The notes beneath the pieces were generated by a model. That model worked only from the letters and a program-made list of their open reading frames with translations. It did no database searches and had not been told where the DNA came from. Positions 1-10,252 of a stretch of 64,000 bases of DNA are shown here, piece by piece; the first letter of the stretch is position 1, and each line of letters opens with the position of its first letter. Source of the DNA: Pleurotus ostreatus/Saccharomyces cerevisiae fusant (Eukaryota > Opisthokonta); the NCBI GenBank assembly GCA_024196135.1, contig JAMQCK010000076.1, forward strand, positions 1-64,000, given 5' to 3'. The position numbers and the translations under genes were made by a program.

Positions 1-757
1 CCCGCTTCTCCCCTTCCCCAATGCCGAAACGCGTCCCCGTGTCGAGCACGGCCCGTTCGAGTACCCACCGCACTGGCGAATTCGCGGTGCTGGGCTCGAC
101 ACGGGACGCGTATATCGACGCTCCTAGGCCGTCCTGGCCTAGGAGCTGTCGAGGCCCGCGAGCGCTAGGCTGTGCGCTCGCAATCGCGCAGGTGCAAGCT
201 CACTGGCCGGCGCGCGACCGTGTGACCGCAGTCACACGCCTCTCCCCAATCACCACCACCACCACCTGCGCCGCCTCTCCCGTGCGCGGTCTCCCTCGCG
301 CCCGCGCCTCTCGCCCCAGCACCCCCCCCCTACCTCAAGTCCCCGCTGCCCACCCCCCCCCTACCTCACGGTGGCTCGCGCTCGCGCCCACTGGCCGCAC
401 CCTGACGACCACCTCAACGGCGACGCCTGTCGAGCAGCGCTCCTCCCGCCACCAACCCCCCTCTCCCTATACCTCCTAAGCATGCGTAAGCGGGCATACT
501 CGCTTTCGCACGCTGCCTAGCGTGGGTCGCGCCGGCGGAAAATTTTCGCCGGCGCTGCCGGCGCTTTTTGTCCTTTTTCTGCGCATCCCCAGCGCTTTTT
601 AGTTACATTATAACTATCTACTATGATATATATATCCATTTTCTTTCGTTTTCCACACGATGCGACGCGTGCAGCGGCGGCGGCGGCGCACGCGCGCGCG
701 AGCGCGACGCCCCCGACGCGCTGACTAAGCAGCTGCGACGCGCGCGAGGACGGCGCA
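1..757. other. C-rich and GC-repeat DNA flanking the truncated copia element
   Basis: I see no credible gene here. The first 480 bases are C-rich, with a repeated run of C followed by TACCTCA near 326 and 355. Inverted repeats occur at about 31-111 and 121-145. From about 663 to 830 there are two blocks of GGC repeats, each followed by CG-alternating sequence, at about 675 and 785. The open frames through this region are compositional. Confidence 0.5.
31..145. repeat. Two nested-looking inverted repeats
   Basis: The segment at about 31-48 (CCGTGTCGAG core) is mirrored at about 89-111 (CTCGACACGGG core). Immediately after it, 121-130 and 136-145 are perfect 10-bp inverted copies (CTCCTAGGCC / GGCCTAGGAG) around a 5-base loop. 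This could be the end of a small transposon cut by the window edge, or a cruciform-forming sequence. No coding content is evident. Confidence 0.5.
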
Positions 758-3700
758 TCAGCCGCCGCAGGGCGCGTGGCAACGGCGGCGGCGGCGGAGC
801 GCGCGCGTCGCGCGACGCGTGCTGCGGGAAACCCCGACCGGCGAGGTCGGGGGGTCACCTACCGCATAAGGCGGGAAGCCGGGGGATCGCCGGCGAGGTG
901 CCGGGGCCTGTGGCTGTGAGGACAGACCTGTCTCGAGATTTGCAAAAGACCTTCGGACAAATGTCAAGGTCTTTTGCAAAAGAGCTACCTCCACAGGTGG
1001 CAAGATACCGTTGAGGAAGGCGACTCGGAAATCGAATTGCTTCATAAACCAGTTCCGGTAGTTGAAGTAGGCGGCCATTATGCGAAGGCTGGTGGTACGG
1101 ACGACGGGCGCGTACGTATCGCCGTATTCGCCAGGGCGTTGGAAGTTCCCTCCTGCAACGATGCGAGCCTTCGCTAGGTGGCAAGGATTACCGGTGACCG
1201 GATCCGCTTTCCAGGCGAATACCCATTGGAGTGGTAGCGCACGAGCGCCCTTCGGTAAGTCGCTTGGTTCGAATACTCCCTTCGCGTTGATATCTGTAAT
1301 TTCGCGGCGGCAGGCTTCCCACCAAATGGCGTGGTCCGGACGCGCCATAGCTTCGGTGAGATTTCGTGGCGGACGACGCGGGTCCCAGGTTGGAGATATA
1401 CGTGAGCGCGGAACGTTATAGGCGATGTGTTGTTGATAGACTTCGGTCTCCTGGTCCGCCAAGGACACCCCCATATCCGCGAGGGAGTGAAGATGGTCAA
1501 GGTCGCTGAGGCCGGCGAAGTCGTAGAGATCTTCGAATAGTGTAGGCGATACGGCGACCGACGCGTGTTGCGTCGCGGCAGCGCCGGCGACCTGTCGTGA
1601 GGTACGAGCTCGGAGGGACTTAACATAAGCCTGGCCTTTCTCCGTGAGTTGGAGCGAGGCCTGCGGTCGCAGTCGACCACCTTCGCGGGAGACCAGCGTA
1701 CCCCCAGAAGGAGTAGGCTGATCCACAGGCGCGGCGTCCGCCACAGCAGACGATCCCCCATCCAAAGGATCGTGGACTGCAGGCGGGAGCAACGAGGGCG
1801 AAGGCGCAGACTCAACAGAGCCTGCGGTTATCGCACCGCGTCGTAGCGCACCCGGCGTGCCCTCGTCGAACACCGCCGTGTGAGCAAATTGGAGTCGGCC
1901 GTTAGCCGACTCGCGGATCCAGTATCCTTTGCGGGCTTCATCGTACCCCACAAAGATACCTTCGTACATGCGTCGACCACCCTTCGTCTCCAGTTCCTTC
2001 GGGTAGTAGGCGTAGCACCGGCACCCCCAGACTCGGAGATGACTCAAATCGGGTTTCTTGCCCCATCGCGCCTCGTACGGTGTGATGCCGTCCGGTAGGG
2101 TCGAGGTGGGAAGTCGATTGCGCAAGTACTGGGCGCAATACCAGGCGTCGAACCAGAAGACCATCGGCAAGCCCGAGTCCGCGAGAAGAGTCTTCATGGT
2201 GTTTTCGATAGTGCGAATATAACGCTCAGCTTTGCCGTTTTGTTGGTGAATATAGGGTGCCGTCTGCTCGATGACGATACCGCGGTCGCGAAAGAATTCT
2301 TCGAGGCGGCCCGCAATAAATTCGAGGGCGCCGTCGCAGCGTACATGGAGCACAGGATGCCCAGCCTGTCGCTCCCATTCCGCTACGATCTCGACCATCG
2401 CGTGGAAGGCGTCATTACGGTGTCGAAGACCGCGAGATTCGCCCCAGTTTGACTTATCGTCGACGACGACCCAGGCGTAAACGAACTTGGCGAAAGAGGC
2501 GGTTGGGAAAGGACCACATGTGTCCATGTGCAGGAGTTCGTTGGGAGCAGAGGCGCGATTCGCAGGGTTCTCGAACGCTGGACGAGCGGATTTGCCGAGC
2601 AAGCAACCTACGCATTTTGGAGACGCTGAGTGTTGCCCAACAACAGCAATCCCAGTCGCGTAGGTCTGCGTCGAGGCAAGCATCTTGTTCGTCGAGTCCC
2701 AGCTGGGATGCCCAAGACGTTGGTGCCAGAGTTCCTGATTAGGAACGGCCTTCGCGAAGACAGGCGCAACGAATTCGATAGGCGGTAGTCCGAGTTCGTG
2801 AGAAGGCGACGGAGTGGTGCGGACGATCTCCATGCGAAGGAAATGTAGGCGACCATGCGGTGTGGCCGTCGCGCGAATCGCACCCAGCAGGGGCGGGAAG
2901 AGGATAGAGACGGAGGATCCCCACTGGAAAGTAAACCCCTTCTCGCACATCTGTCCTACAGAGATGAGGTTGACAGGACAGTCTGGCGCGTGGAGAACGC
3001 CAGTCCAACGCATTGGGTACCAATGTCCGTCGTCTGCAAGGACGCGAGAGAGGACGACACCAGTCCCGCGGACAGATAGACTCGCTTTCGAAGCGGTCTG
3101 TACCTGCATCGATGCAAGGTCGTCGTACTCGTGGAAGTCAGCACGAGTACGGAATATGTGTTTTGTGCAACCCGTATCCAGCATACCGGGATGAAGCTCG
3201 AGGAAAGAAGCCATCGAGACAGGCGTCGCCGCGAGCGCAGAGGTGCTGCCAACAAGCGAGGAGACGTCGGTGGAGATGGTGCTGAAGGCACACGCAGGAT
3301 AAGCCGAAAAAGAGTTGAATTGCACAAAATCATCTACGAGCTCCGGCGCGCTGTCTACCCCAGACAGCGCCGGCGGCGCAGTAGGTACAGGTATGGCACC
3401 AGTTGACCCGCCACCACCCCCAGAGTCCACGGGAGCGGCGACGAAAGCGGTAGGAACACCGGTGCGAGCACCTCCCGCAGGTGGGCCCGGACGCTGACCA
3501 GGACGACCACCCGAAGGGGGAACCGCGCGATAAGGGCCGATGTTCGCCTGAGGAGGAACTGCAGGCGCAGACGCAGGCGCAGGCGGCGGAGCCGCAGCCG
3601 GGGGCGGCGGACGCTGACCGGCAGGAGGCGGGAGGCGCGGACCAGGAGGCGGGCGCCTTCCGAAAGGACCAGAGCCGCGGGCGCTGTCTGGATGATAGGC

Positions 3701-5356
3701 GAGCGCCATACTCCGTCCTTTATCGAGGAAATCGACGGGCTTCACAAACTTCCCAGTGTCGGTGACGTCCCGGATGAACGTCACGAGGTTCGGCCACTCG
3801 CCAGACATGGGCAGCTTCTCCATGAACCAGAAGTTGGCATCGAGGTCGACGTCGCCGAGAGGTGAAGAGCCAGCCGACTGGCTGATAGCAGACAGACCGG
3901 CGCGGAAAGCGTCGAGATATGCCAGCATATCGATCGCCGAAGCAGAGCGCGGAGCGAGACTGCGGAGACGATTCTTGAGGAGCTGAATCGTAGAGGCGCT
4001 GCCGCACCCAGCCCAGTGATCAACGGATGCCAGGAAGGCACGTGCAGTGACCTTCCGAGACGCCGTACCGCCAGTCGACAAGGGGCCGACGGACAGGCCG
4101 GGCGCGATACGCTTGCGCAATATCGTGAGGACCGTCGAGTCCGCGTCCCACCAGATAGAGGCGACCGAGACATCCTCCCGAGTGCGTAGACGGCTTGGGC
4201 AGAAGAGTGGGACGTCCTTAGCAGCAGGAGGACCATTTTCCAGGTCGATGGGAGGCGCCTTGTCGATGAGGTGACGGAAGAGCGTGTTCGAGAGCATCGA
4301 GACCGCGTCGAGGGTGTTCTCCCGCCACTTCGTGAAGTTCTCACGACCCGTGAGGAGCGGAATGTCGAGGAGCGCCGATGTGACCGTAGGTACACGATAG
4401 GTAGGGTCACCATAAACTACGTAAGGGGAATAAGGAGAGGAACGATCATGAGAAGGATGGTCGGGGTGAACAGTGTCAGGATCATAAACTAGATCCGCCG
4501 AGCTCGGGGATGAAGGCGCAACAGCAGGCATCGAAAGCACTGCAGGCGGAGCCGCCGCACCAGGAATCGAACCCGGAGGCGGCGGCGGCGGCTGGCACGG
4601 CATCGGCGGAGGCATCGGCGGTACTGGATAATACGAGGCAGGATGATACGGAGAGTGGAAATACGATGCATGAGGAGGAGGGTGATAATACGGATGCATG
4701 GAGGGATGAGAACCAGGATAAGCGAAAGGATGGAAAGATGGATGAGTGGGGAACGAGTGGAACGGGTAATCCGGCACCCTCGGCCCCGCAGCGGGCTGTA
4801 GCCCAGCGGGCGACCTCGTGTGTACCGGGGAAGAGATGCGTGATGCCCCGGGCTCCCTTAAGGACGACCCGTAGTGCACCCGCGGAGAAGTAGCTATGGG
4901 CGGTGTCGCCCGAGGCTCCGCGTAGGACGACCCCGTGTGCGACACCGTCACGTGATCAAGACGCGTTGGGACGAAGTCAACATCCGCGCACGGCGCGTAA
5001 GGCGCCGGCACGGACGCTGGAGTAGTGGTGGCAAAGGAAGACGACTGGAAAGGATTGGCAGGAGGGTATGCATACGAGCCATAAGGAAGGGGAAGAGAAG
5101 AAGGATGCTGGAGAGACATGGTCGAACCGGGAAGATATGTAATGGTCTCGGGCTCCAGCGGCATGTCCAGCGGGTGCGTGGGCTCGAAGTGCATGGCAGC
5201 GAGGTCGGAGAGGTCGCGGGCAGTCGATGCGAAGGTGGTTGGCCTAGGCGGGTGCGAGATCGGAGTCGGGTAGGCAAAAACGGGACCGACGTCCGCCGCG
5301 CGCGGGAAATCGACGTCCACAAGGCGATCCGGGGCAGAGAGAGATGGGCTGGTCAT
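758..5356 (-). pseudogene. Copia Gag-Pol polyprotein, truncated in reverse transcriptase
   Basis: The ATG at 5356 opens a 1532-codon frame. Residues 1 to about 330 are Pro/Tyr/Ser-rich. A Gag-like helical region follows (about 335-560), then a Pro/Gly-rich linker with no CCHC zinc knuckle. The aspartic protease shows LDTGCTKH near residue 726. Integrase has an HHCC zinc motif (HQRLGHPSW near 882, CVGC about 45 residues later) and a DDE triad read as MDTCGP (about 947), RCDGALEF (about 1005) and NGKAERY (about 1038). Reverse transcriptase begins near 1335 and shows DTYAPVVRTTSLR and VAFLNG before similarity ends at about residue 1450. The last 80 or so codons (below about 1000) are unrelated flanking sequence read through by chance. 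The product could not complete reverse transcription by itself. Integrase and protease look intact. Confidence 0.88.
939..980. repeat. 15-bp perfect inverted repeat at the copia breakpoint
   Basis: Positions 939-953 and 966-980 are exact inverted copies around a 12-base loop (arm TTTGCAAAAGACCTT). The hairpin lies where recognisable reverse transcriptase ends. It may mark the deletion or truncation junction, or be a feature of the flanking locus. Confidence 0.75.
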
Positions 5357-5421
5357 TCTGGGAAAGGCGAGTCGTCCGAAAGGTCACAGAAAGGTCGGCG
5401 AGGTGGTCTCGTCTGAGTTAA

Positions 5422-5433
5422 GGGCTCATAACC
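5422..5433 (-). other. Primer-binding site matching a tRNA-Met anticodon arm
   Basis: Directly inside the LTR end, the minus strand reads GGTTATGAGCCC. Its complement, GGGCTCATAACC, resembles the anticodon arm of a methionine tRNA (CAT anticodon in the loop), not a tRNA 3' end. Priming from a cleaved initiator-tRNA fragment is known for Drosophila copia and yeast Ty5, so this is read as half-tRNA priming. Confidence 0.75.
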
Positions 5434-5657
5434 TGATAAACGGAACACCGTCGACCTGGAGGGACCGTTGGTCTCAGTCGTCGGGGTAGATAGAAGTGAG
5501 AACGACTTGTATTCACCTGGAGGGACCGTTGGTCTGCTCCAGTCAGTAATAGGTACGAGTAATGTATGGGTATGGCTCACCTCAGTCGTCGGGGTAGATA
5601 GAAGTGAGAACGACTGAGGAAAGCGGTAGCTAATATCTGTATATATAGTGTGTAACA
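5434..5657 (-). repeat. 5' LTR of the copia element (224 bp)
   Basis: On the minus strand the LTR begins TGTTACAC and ends TTATCA, giving the expected TG...CA ends. A TATA-like stretch lies close to its start (5639-5648). Its inner end abuts the primer-binding site exactly, which fixes the boundary. Two internal direct duplications are visible: a 33-bp block at 5475-5507 is identical to 5583-5615, and a 21-bp block at 5454-5474 is identical to 5515-5535. Confidence 0.85.
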
Positions 5658-5927
5658 TATCACGTGGTCGTCACAGGAGAGTCACATAGTCCAACACCCC
5701 GAAAGTTGCATTGCATGTTCGGATTGTCTTCCTTCAGTCAACTCCAGCGACCTCCGAGTCGACGTTTCAAGGGGAGATCTAGCTCGCTACACGCTTTGAT
5801 GCGCGCACCGCGCATCCGGTCATGATCTCCACGACCCACCTCGCTTGCGCCTCAGTATATGAAAGCCCTTGACGCCAGGTGGAATGGACCGCCACCCTTG
5901 TCCCCCACCTGTCCGCCGTCCGTCACC

Positions 5928-6575
5928 ATGAGCGAGAAGTCCGCCCCGATCGTGCTGCAGCCTATGGGCTCGTCGTCCCATCTGCCTTACGGCGCATCGT
6001 CGCAATCCCACATGGGCTCAGCATCCCATTTGCCTACGGGCTCGTTCTCTCAGCTGTCTAGCTCGAGCTCGCAGGCAGCGCCGTCAAGTCCTGTGCCACC
6101 GCCGGCCCCAATGCCGCACCCAGACCCTGCGATGGACCTGCCCCCAGCTTATCCTGAGCCGAGCTATGAGGCGCATGCGCGCACACCTACTCCCCCTTCG
6201 GCGCCGAAGCTGACGCCGGCGCAAATTGGAGAGCAGTATCGGGCAGAGCGTGCGTTGACTAGCCTTGTGCTCCCTTGCCTCGCTGACAATCATTCCTCCT
6301 TGCAGTATACGCTCAGTGCGCACAAGGCGAGCACGATCCGACGCGGAAGCACGGCGTCTGTGGTATCATCACGGCCGTGCTGCTCTTCCCTCTTGGTATC
6401 ATCTGTCTCTTGTGAGTACCCGCCCTATCGCTGCGGGATGCATTCTTCTTACTTTCGCCTCTCTAGTTTGGATACGGAGAAGCGGTGCGCACGTTGTGGC
6501 GTCAAGGTGAAGAAGCCCAAAAAAGAGAAGAAGCCGAAGGAGCCCAAGCAGCCCAAGAGTGATGTTACTCAGTAG
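5928..6575 (+). CDS. BRI3-like (brain protein I3 family) small membrane protein
   Basis: Exons 5928-6249, 6306-6411 and 6467-6575 give 178 residues. The start is the ATG in a CACCATGA context; an in-frame ATG at 5859 exists but lies in an unremarkable leader. The N-terminal half is Ser/Pro-rich and carries a PPAY motif (near residue 70), a potential WW-domain ligand. The C-terminal half matches the BRI3 family: Cys-rich CAQGEHD, then the hydrophobic run CGIITAVLLFPLGIIC, then DTEKRCARCGVKV. The tail is Lys-rich. BRI3-type proteins are small membrane proteins of endolysosomal compartments in animals. The fungal role is unknown, and adaptor function through PPxY and ubiquitin ligases is inference. 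The splice at 6249/6306 restores the Cys-rich segment, which supports the model. Confidence 0.8.
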   Translation: MSEKSAPIVLQPMGSSSHLPYGASSQSHMGSASHLPTGSFSQLSSSSSQAAPSSPVPPPAPMPHPDPAMDLPPAYPEPSYEAHARTPTPPSAPKLTPAQIGEQYRAERALTSLVLPCLADNHSSLQYTLSAHKASTIRRGSTASVVSSRPCCSSLLVSSVSCEYPPYRCGMHSSYFRLSSLDTEKRCARCGVKVKKPKKEKKPKEPKQPKSDVTQ

Positions 6576-6889
6576 GTTGGGAGACCTTGACCTTCGGTCT
6601 TCAGCTATACCTCTGCACGACTCCTACATCTTATTTATACTGTCACCGTCCCACCTACTTATGCCCCTTGTAATCGTAGTACACACTCATTTATTGATAT
6701 GCTTGAAAGTTTGTTGGCTTGTAAACTTGGGCGCGAAGTTTGCGCGAAGTCATCGCGTTGTTGCTACACAAAGGCTTCCTGTTTTGGTATCCTTTGTGTC
6801 TTGACTCTTCCCCCCATCAAGGCGATTGAGCAGTGTCTTCTATGCTTTCTCTGACCCTCTTTGCCTCAAGATTGTTAAGGCTGTAACCC

Positions 6890-9800
6890 ATGGACTGGTA
6901 CTCAGATGCGCGGACGCACACGGCAGGTCCGTCCAAGTATGTTCGGCTACCGCGGGTCGCCCCTCCAGGCGGCGGCGCGATTGCGATCAGCGAAGACGGG
7001 CGACGCTCAGTCGTCGCGGGGAAGGAATGTGCGTACTACCTATCCTTTTTCTCAGACAGAGAATGACCCCGTATAGCCCTCCGCATCGTCCGCGTCTCCG
7101 CCCCCGACCAGATGCCGACTACAGAGCACAAGTTCGCCGTAGGGCCCGGCGGCTACCGCGTCGACGCCTCGCGCAACATGTGGGACGGCAGCGGGCTCAA
7201 GATGGACAGCGCGAGCACGGACGTGAGCTGGGCGAAGGGCCCCTTTGACCACAAGATCCTCACCAGCGCGCGCAACGGCGAGCTCATCATGTGGGACCTC
7301 AACAAGAGCGGGCCGACGAAGTACGAGCGCCGCGCGAAGGACCACGCACGCTCTATCCACCAGCTTGCTGTCTCTGCTGTTGTGCACCATTATGCGATTA
7401 CGGGCTCTGCAGATGCTGATCTGCGCGTCTGGGACCTGCGGGATATGCGGAAGTCTATCATGCGCATCAAGCATCCAGCTGCTGTTCGCGCGCTCGCGTT
7501 CTCCCCATCGAATTCGACACCTCTGCAAGCTCTTACCGGTCTCGATAGCGGCGCACTTCACAGATGGGATCTGCGTGTTGGCCAGCGTGGTCAGCTCGAT
7601 CGTTCCCCTGTCGCGCATACGGGCCCCGTCACGGACGTTGACTGGGTTAGCGGGTGGGCTGCCTCTGCCGGCCTCGACGCGACCGTTCGCGTCTGGGACG
7701 TCGCCTCCCTCCGCAACACTTACACTCTCCGCCCCGCCCGCGCCCCCCGCCGCGCGATCTGGCGGCCCGGCTCCGAGACCGAGCTCGCCCTCATGCCCGC
7801 TGAGCCAGCAGAGACCGACACCGTCGACATATGGGACGTCCGCCGCGGCTGGATAGCGAAGTGGGCCATCCCTGGGACCGCCCTCGACGGCGGCGTCGCC
7901 GGTGCGTGCGCGCGCGGACGCCGCCTGAAGATGCCTCATCTCGCTACCAGGCATCGCGTTCGGCGGGACAGACGCGCTGTGGACGCAGCATACGTCAGGC
8001 GCGTTTGTGCAGTATGATCTGCGCGAGTGCACGCGTCCGCTTGATACCATACCTAGGGTGGCGGCGGCTTGGGAGCCCGCTGGTTCGCTGGCGTTGGTGA
8101 CTGACCGACCAGATCCATGGGAGGTTCCTTACGATGATGTGTAAGTCATCAACTGCCTCAAAAGTCTCCTCATCTGATGTGCGTAGCTCGCCAGAGAGGC
8201 AGGTACTACGGCCGAAGACAATCGGCGAGCCTCCCTTCCGCCCGAGGACACAGACTGTTGCGACATGCGTGCCGACATCTCAAAACGATGATCTAGAAAT
8301 TTTCGTGGCCCTCGCTCGCGACTATCTCTTCGAAGGCGCTGACAAGCAAGTGCTGTGTGTCCACAATGCCCAGGTTTGTGCTCTCACTTCGGACCAGCAT
8401 AGTCACTTTAACATCTCAGGCGGCTATCCGAATGGGCAAGTTGGATGTGGGACAAACATGGCTTCTACTAGGCTCGACTCTCAAGGATGTGGTGCCTCCT
8501 CAGGAAGAGGAAACGACAACGCCTGAACCGTCCCAACCGAAACAGCCTAGTCCACCTCTCGTGCACTCCATGTCAGCTCCTGCGACTATCCCTAGCTACC
8601 GCTTCCCTGGCCATGACCTTTCGGAGATACCGTCGCGAAGTCCGTCTCGCCAGTCTACCCAGTCACCGCAGTCCGGACGCTCCCCCGCCGTTACGCGTCG
8701 CCCTTCCGCCTTCCGCAGGCCGTCGATGGCCGTATCGAGTCCCGGGGACAAAAGCTTTCCTCACGTCGGCGAGGGTGCGTTGGATGACTCTGATGAGTCT
8801 TCGTCTGGCGGAGAATTGCCCGTACGACCTGCTCACGCAAGTAGCATCCATGCGCCTGCGAACGACGACAGCGACTCCCCCTCTCCCGCCTCCACCGATT
8901 CCGAGTCCCGTCCCGTCTCGGTGATCCGTCGACGCAGTCGCAGCGCAGCAATCTCGCGCAGTCGAGGGCGAAGTCGCAGTGGGACGCTCGCGCGCGGCGG
9001 GCCACCGCGTTTGACGCGCCAAGAGTCCAATACCAGCGTGCGCACGGTGATCGCAGAGGATGCACAGAATCACCATCCCACACGACCCCCGCTGCAGCAG
9101 GAAGAAACGTTGCGCGACATCCGGGCGTTGAAGGAGGAGGAAAAGGAAAGAAGGCGGAAGTTGGAAGAATCCGCGGCGAAGACCGAGCGGAGACCGGAAG
9201 TTGTTGCCGAAGACGAGGAGCGACTGCGGGATTTGGCCTGGGCGGCTTTGAAGGGTGCACTTGAGATGTTCGCAGAGCAGGTCGGTGAAGTTGCTGGCTC
9301 GTATCGGTGCAGATGGCTGACTCTCGACTAGGGTGACGTACAGACATGCGCGATGCTCGTGCTAGTCGCGGGTGCGGAACTCCGTGTAGGCCCTCGTCGA
9401 ATATCTCGCTTTGTTGACGCGTATCTTGGTGCGTTGGGTGATCCACGGGGGTTGGATAAAGCTGATGGGCCACAGACATCCTTTCACGACTGCAACTCCA
9501 TACCTCTGCTGCCTACGTGCGCAAGTTTTGCGCCGTGGAAGATGCAAAGAAGGAGAGCACCGTACGCATGTCGTCCATTGTTCTTTTTTCGCATTTTAAA
9601 ATCTCACAGATGGAGACAACAATCTATACTGCGTGCATGAAGTGCAAGCGTGCTATTATTGCGCCTCCTGCGGCTGCGCGTGGCGCTTTCGCTTACTGCC
9701 CGTCTTGCAGGGCATTCTTTTTGTGTGCGATCTGGTGCGTCTGAACACCTGCGCATGATATTCGGCCGACTAACCTCTCCAAGCCGCCTTCCCGTCCGCG

Positions 9801-10102
9801 GCTTACTCTTCCATTGCGCGCTATGCGGCCACGGCGGTCACCAGGCATGCTATCGCGAATACTATCTTCCTCGACCGATGGTCGAAATGCCGAACGCAAC
9901 GCTGCCGGAGAGTCGTGGTCGTTCACTGACGAGGCCGGATGCAGACGCGGCAACAGATGCAGCAGCGGACGCTAGTGCGCCAGCAGGCGTAGGCAATCGC
10001 AATCCTGCAACCACGACTCAGGTTCTAGCAGGACATCCCTGTGCGACGGGCTGTGGTCATTTCTGTTGGGCGGCTGGGGCTGTTGTGGATGTTGCGGCAT
10101 GA
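6890..10102 (+). CDS. RTC1: SEA/GATOR2 complex subunit RTC1 (WDR24 orthologue)
   Basis: Nine exons: 6890-7028, 7077-7901, 7951-8140, 8187-8373, 8420-9280, 9332-9428, 9476-9561, 9610-9734 and 9784-10102, giving 942 residues. The N-terminal third is a WD40 propeller (GSADADLRVWDLRD, SAGLDATVRVWD). A long Ser/Arg-rich linker follows. The alpha-solenoid includes ARDYLFEGADKQ and GDVQTCAMLVLV. The C-terminal Cys/His-rich RING-like module (about residues 797-890) reads CMKC, YCPSC, PVRGLLFHCALCGHGGH and CATGCGHFC. This domain order is that of Rtc1/Sea2 and WDR24, which act at the vacuolar or lysosomal membrane to relieve inhibition of TORC1 when amino acids are present. All nine exons join in phase. 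It converges on the F-box gene at 10253 with a 150-bp gap. Confidence 0.93.
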
Positions 10103-10252
10103 TATTCGGGAGATTAAGTGTGATTCGAGCGGATCTATTGCACTCATGTACATTGCCGTTGTATATGGAATATGGATTCTTTGACCAGTGTATGGTATGT
10201 GTGATCCGTTCGCAGACAAGTCGTATGAACAGTGACGACTGTACACTAGGTA

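Larger units (their letters stand above)
980..5657 (-). mobile_element. Truncated Ty1/copia LTR retrotransposon
   Basis: Read on the minus strand, the order is 5' LTR (5657-5434), primer-binding site (5433-5422), then a single Gag-Pol frame from 5356. The order protease, integrase, reverse transcriptase is diagnostic of Ty1/copia. Similarity stops near 1000-980 inside reverse transcriptase, so the catalytic YxDD part of RT, RNase H and the 3' LTR are absent. A 15-bp inverted repeat (939-953 and 966-980) sits exactly at the break. No target-site duplication can be recognised because one end is lost. The frame has no internal stop over more than 4.3 kb, so the copy is probably young, or was until recently constrained. 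Confidence 0.9.

Noticed and set aside
663..830. GGC/CG repeats considered as a CpG island promoter or a coding Ala/Arg tract
   Set aside because: Simple-sequence composition explains every open frame; no ATG context, splice or motif evidence.
7052..8050. 332-codon minus-strand frame over RTC1
   Set aside because: Antisense shadow of WD40 exons that join in phase; Gly/Ala/Arg-biased composition.
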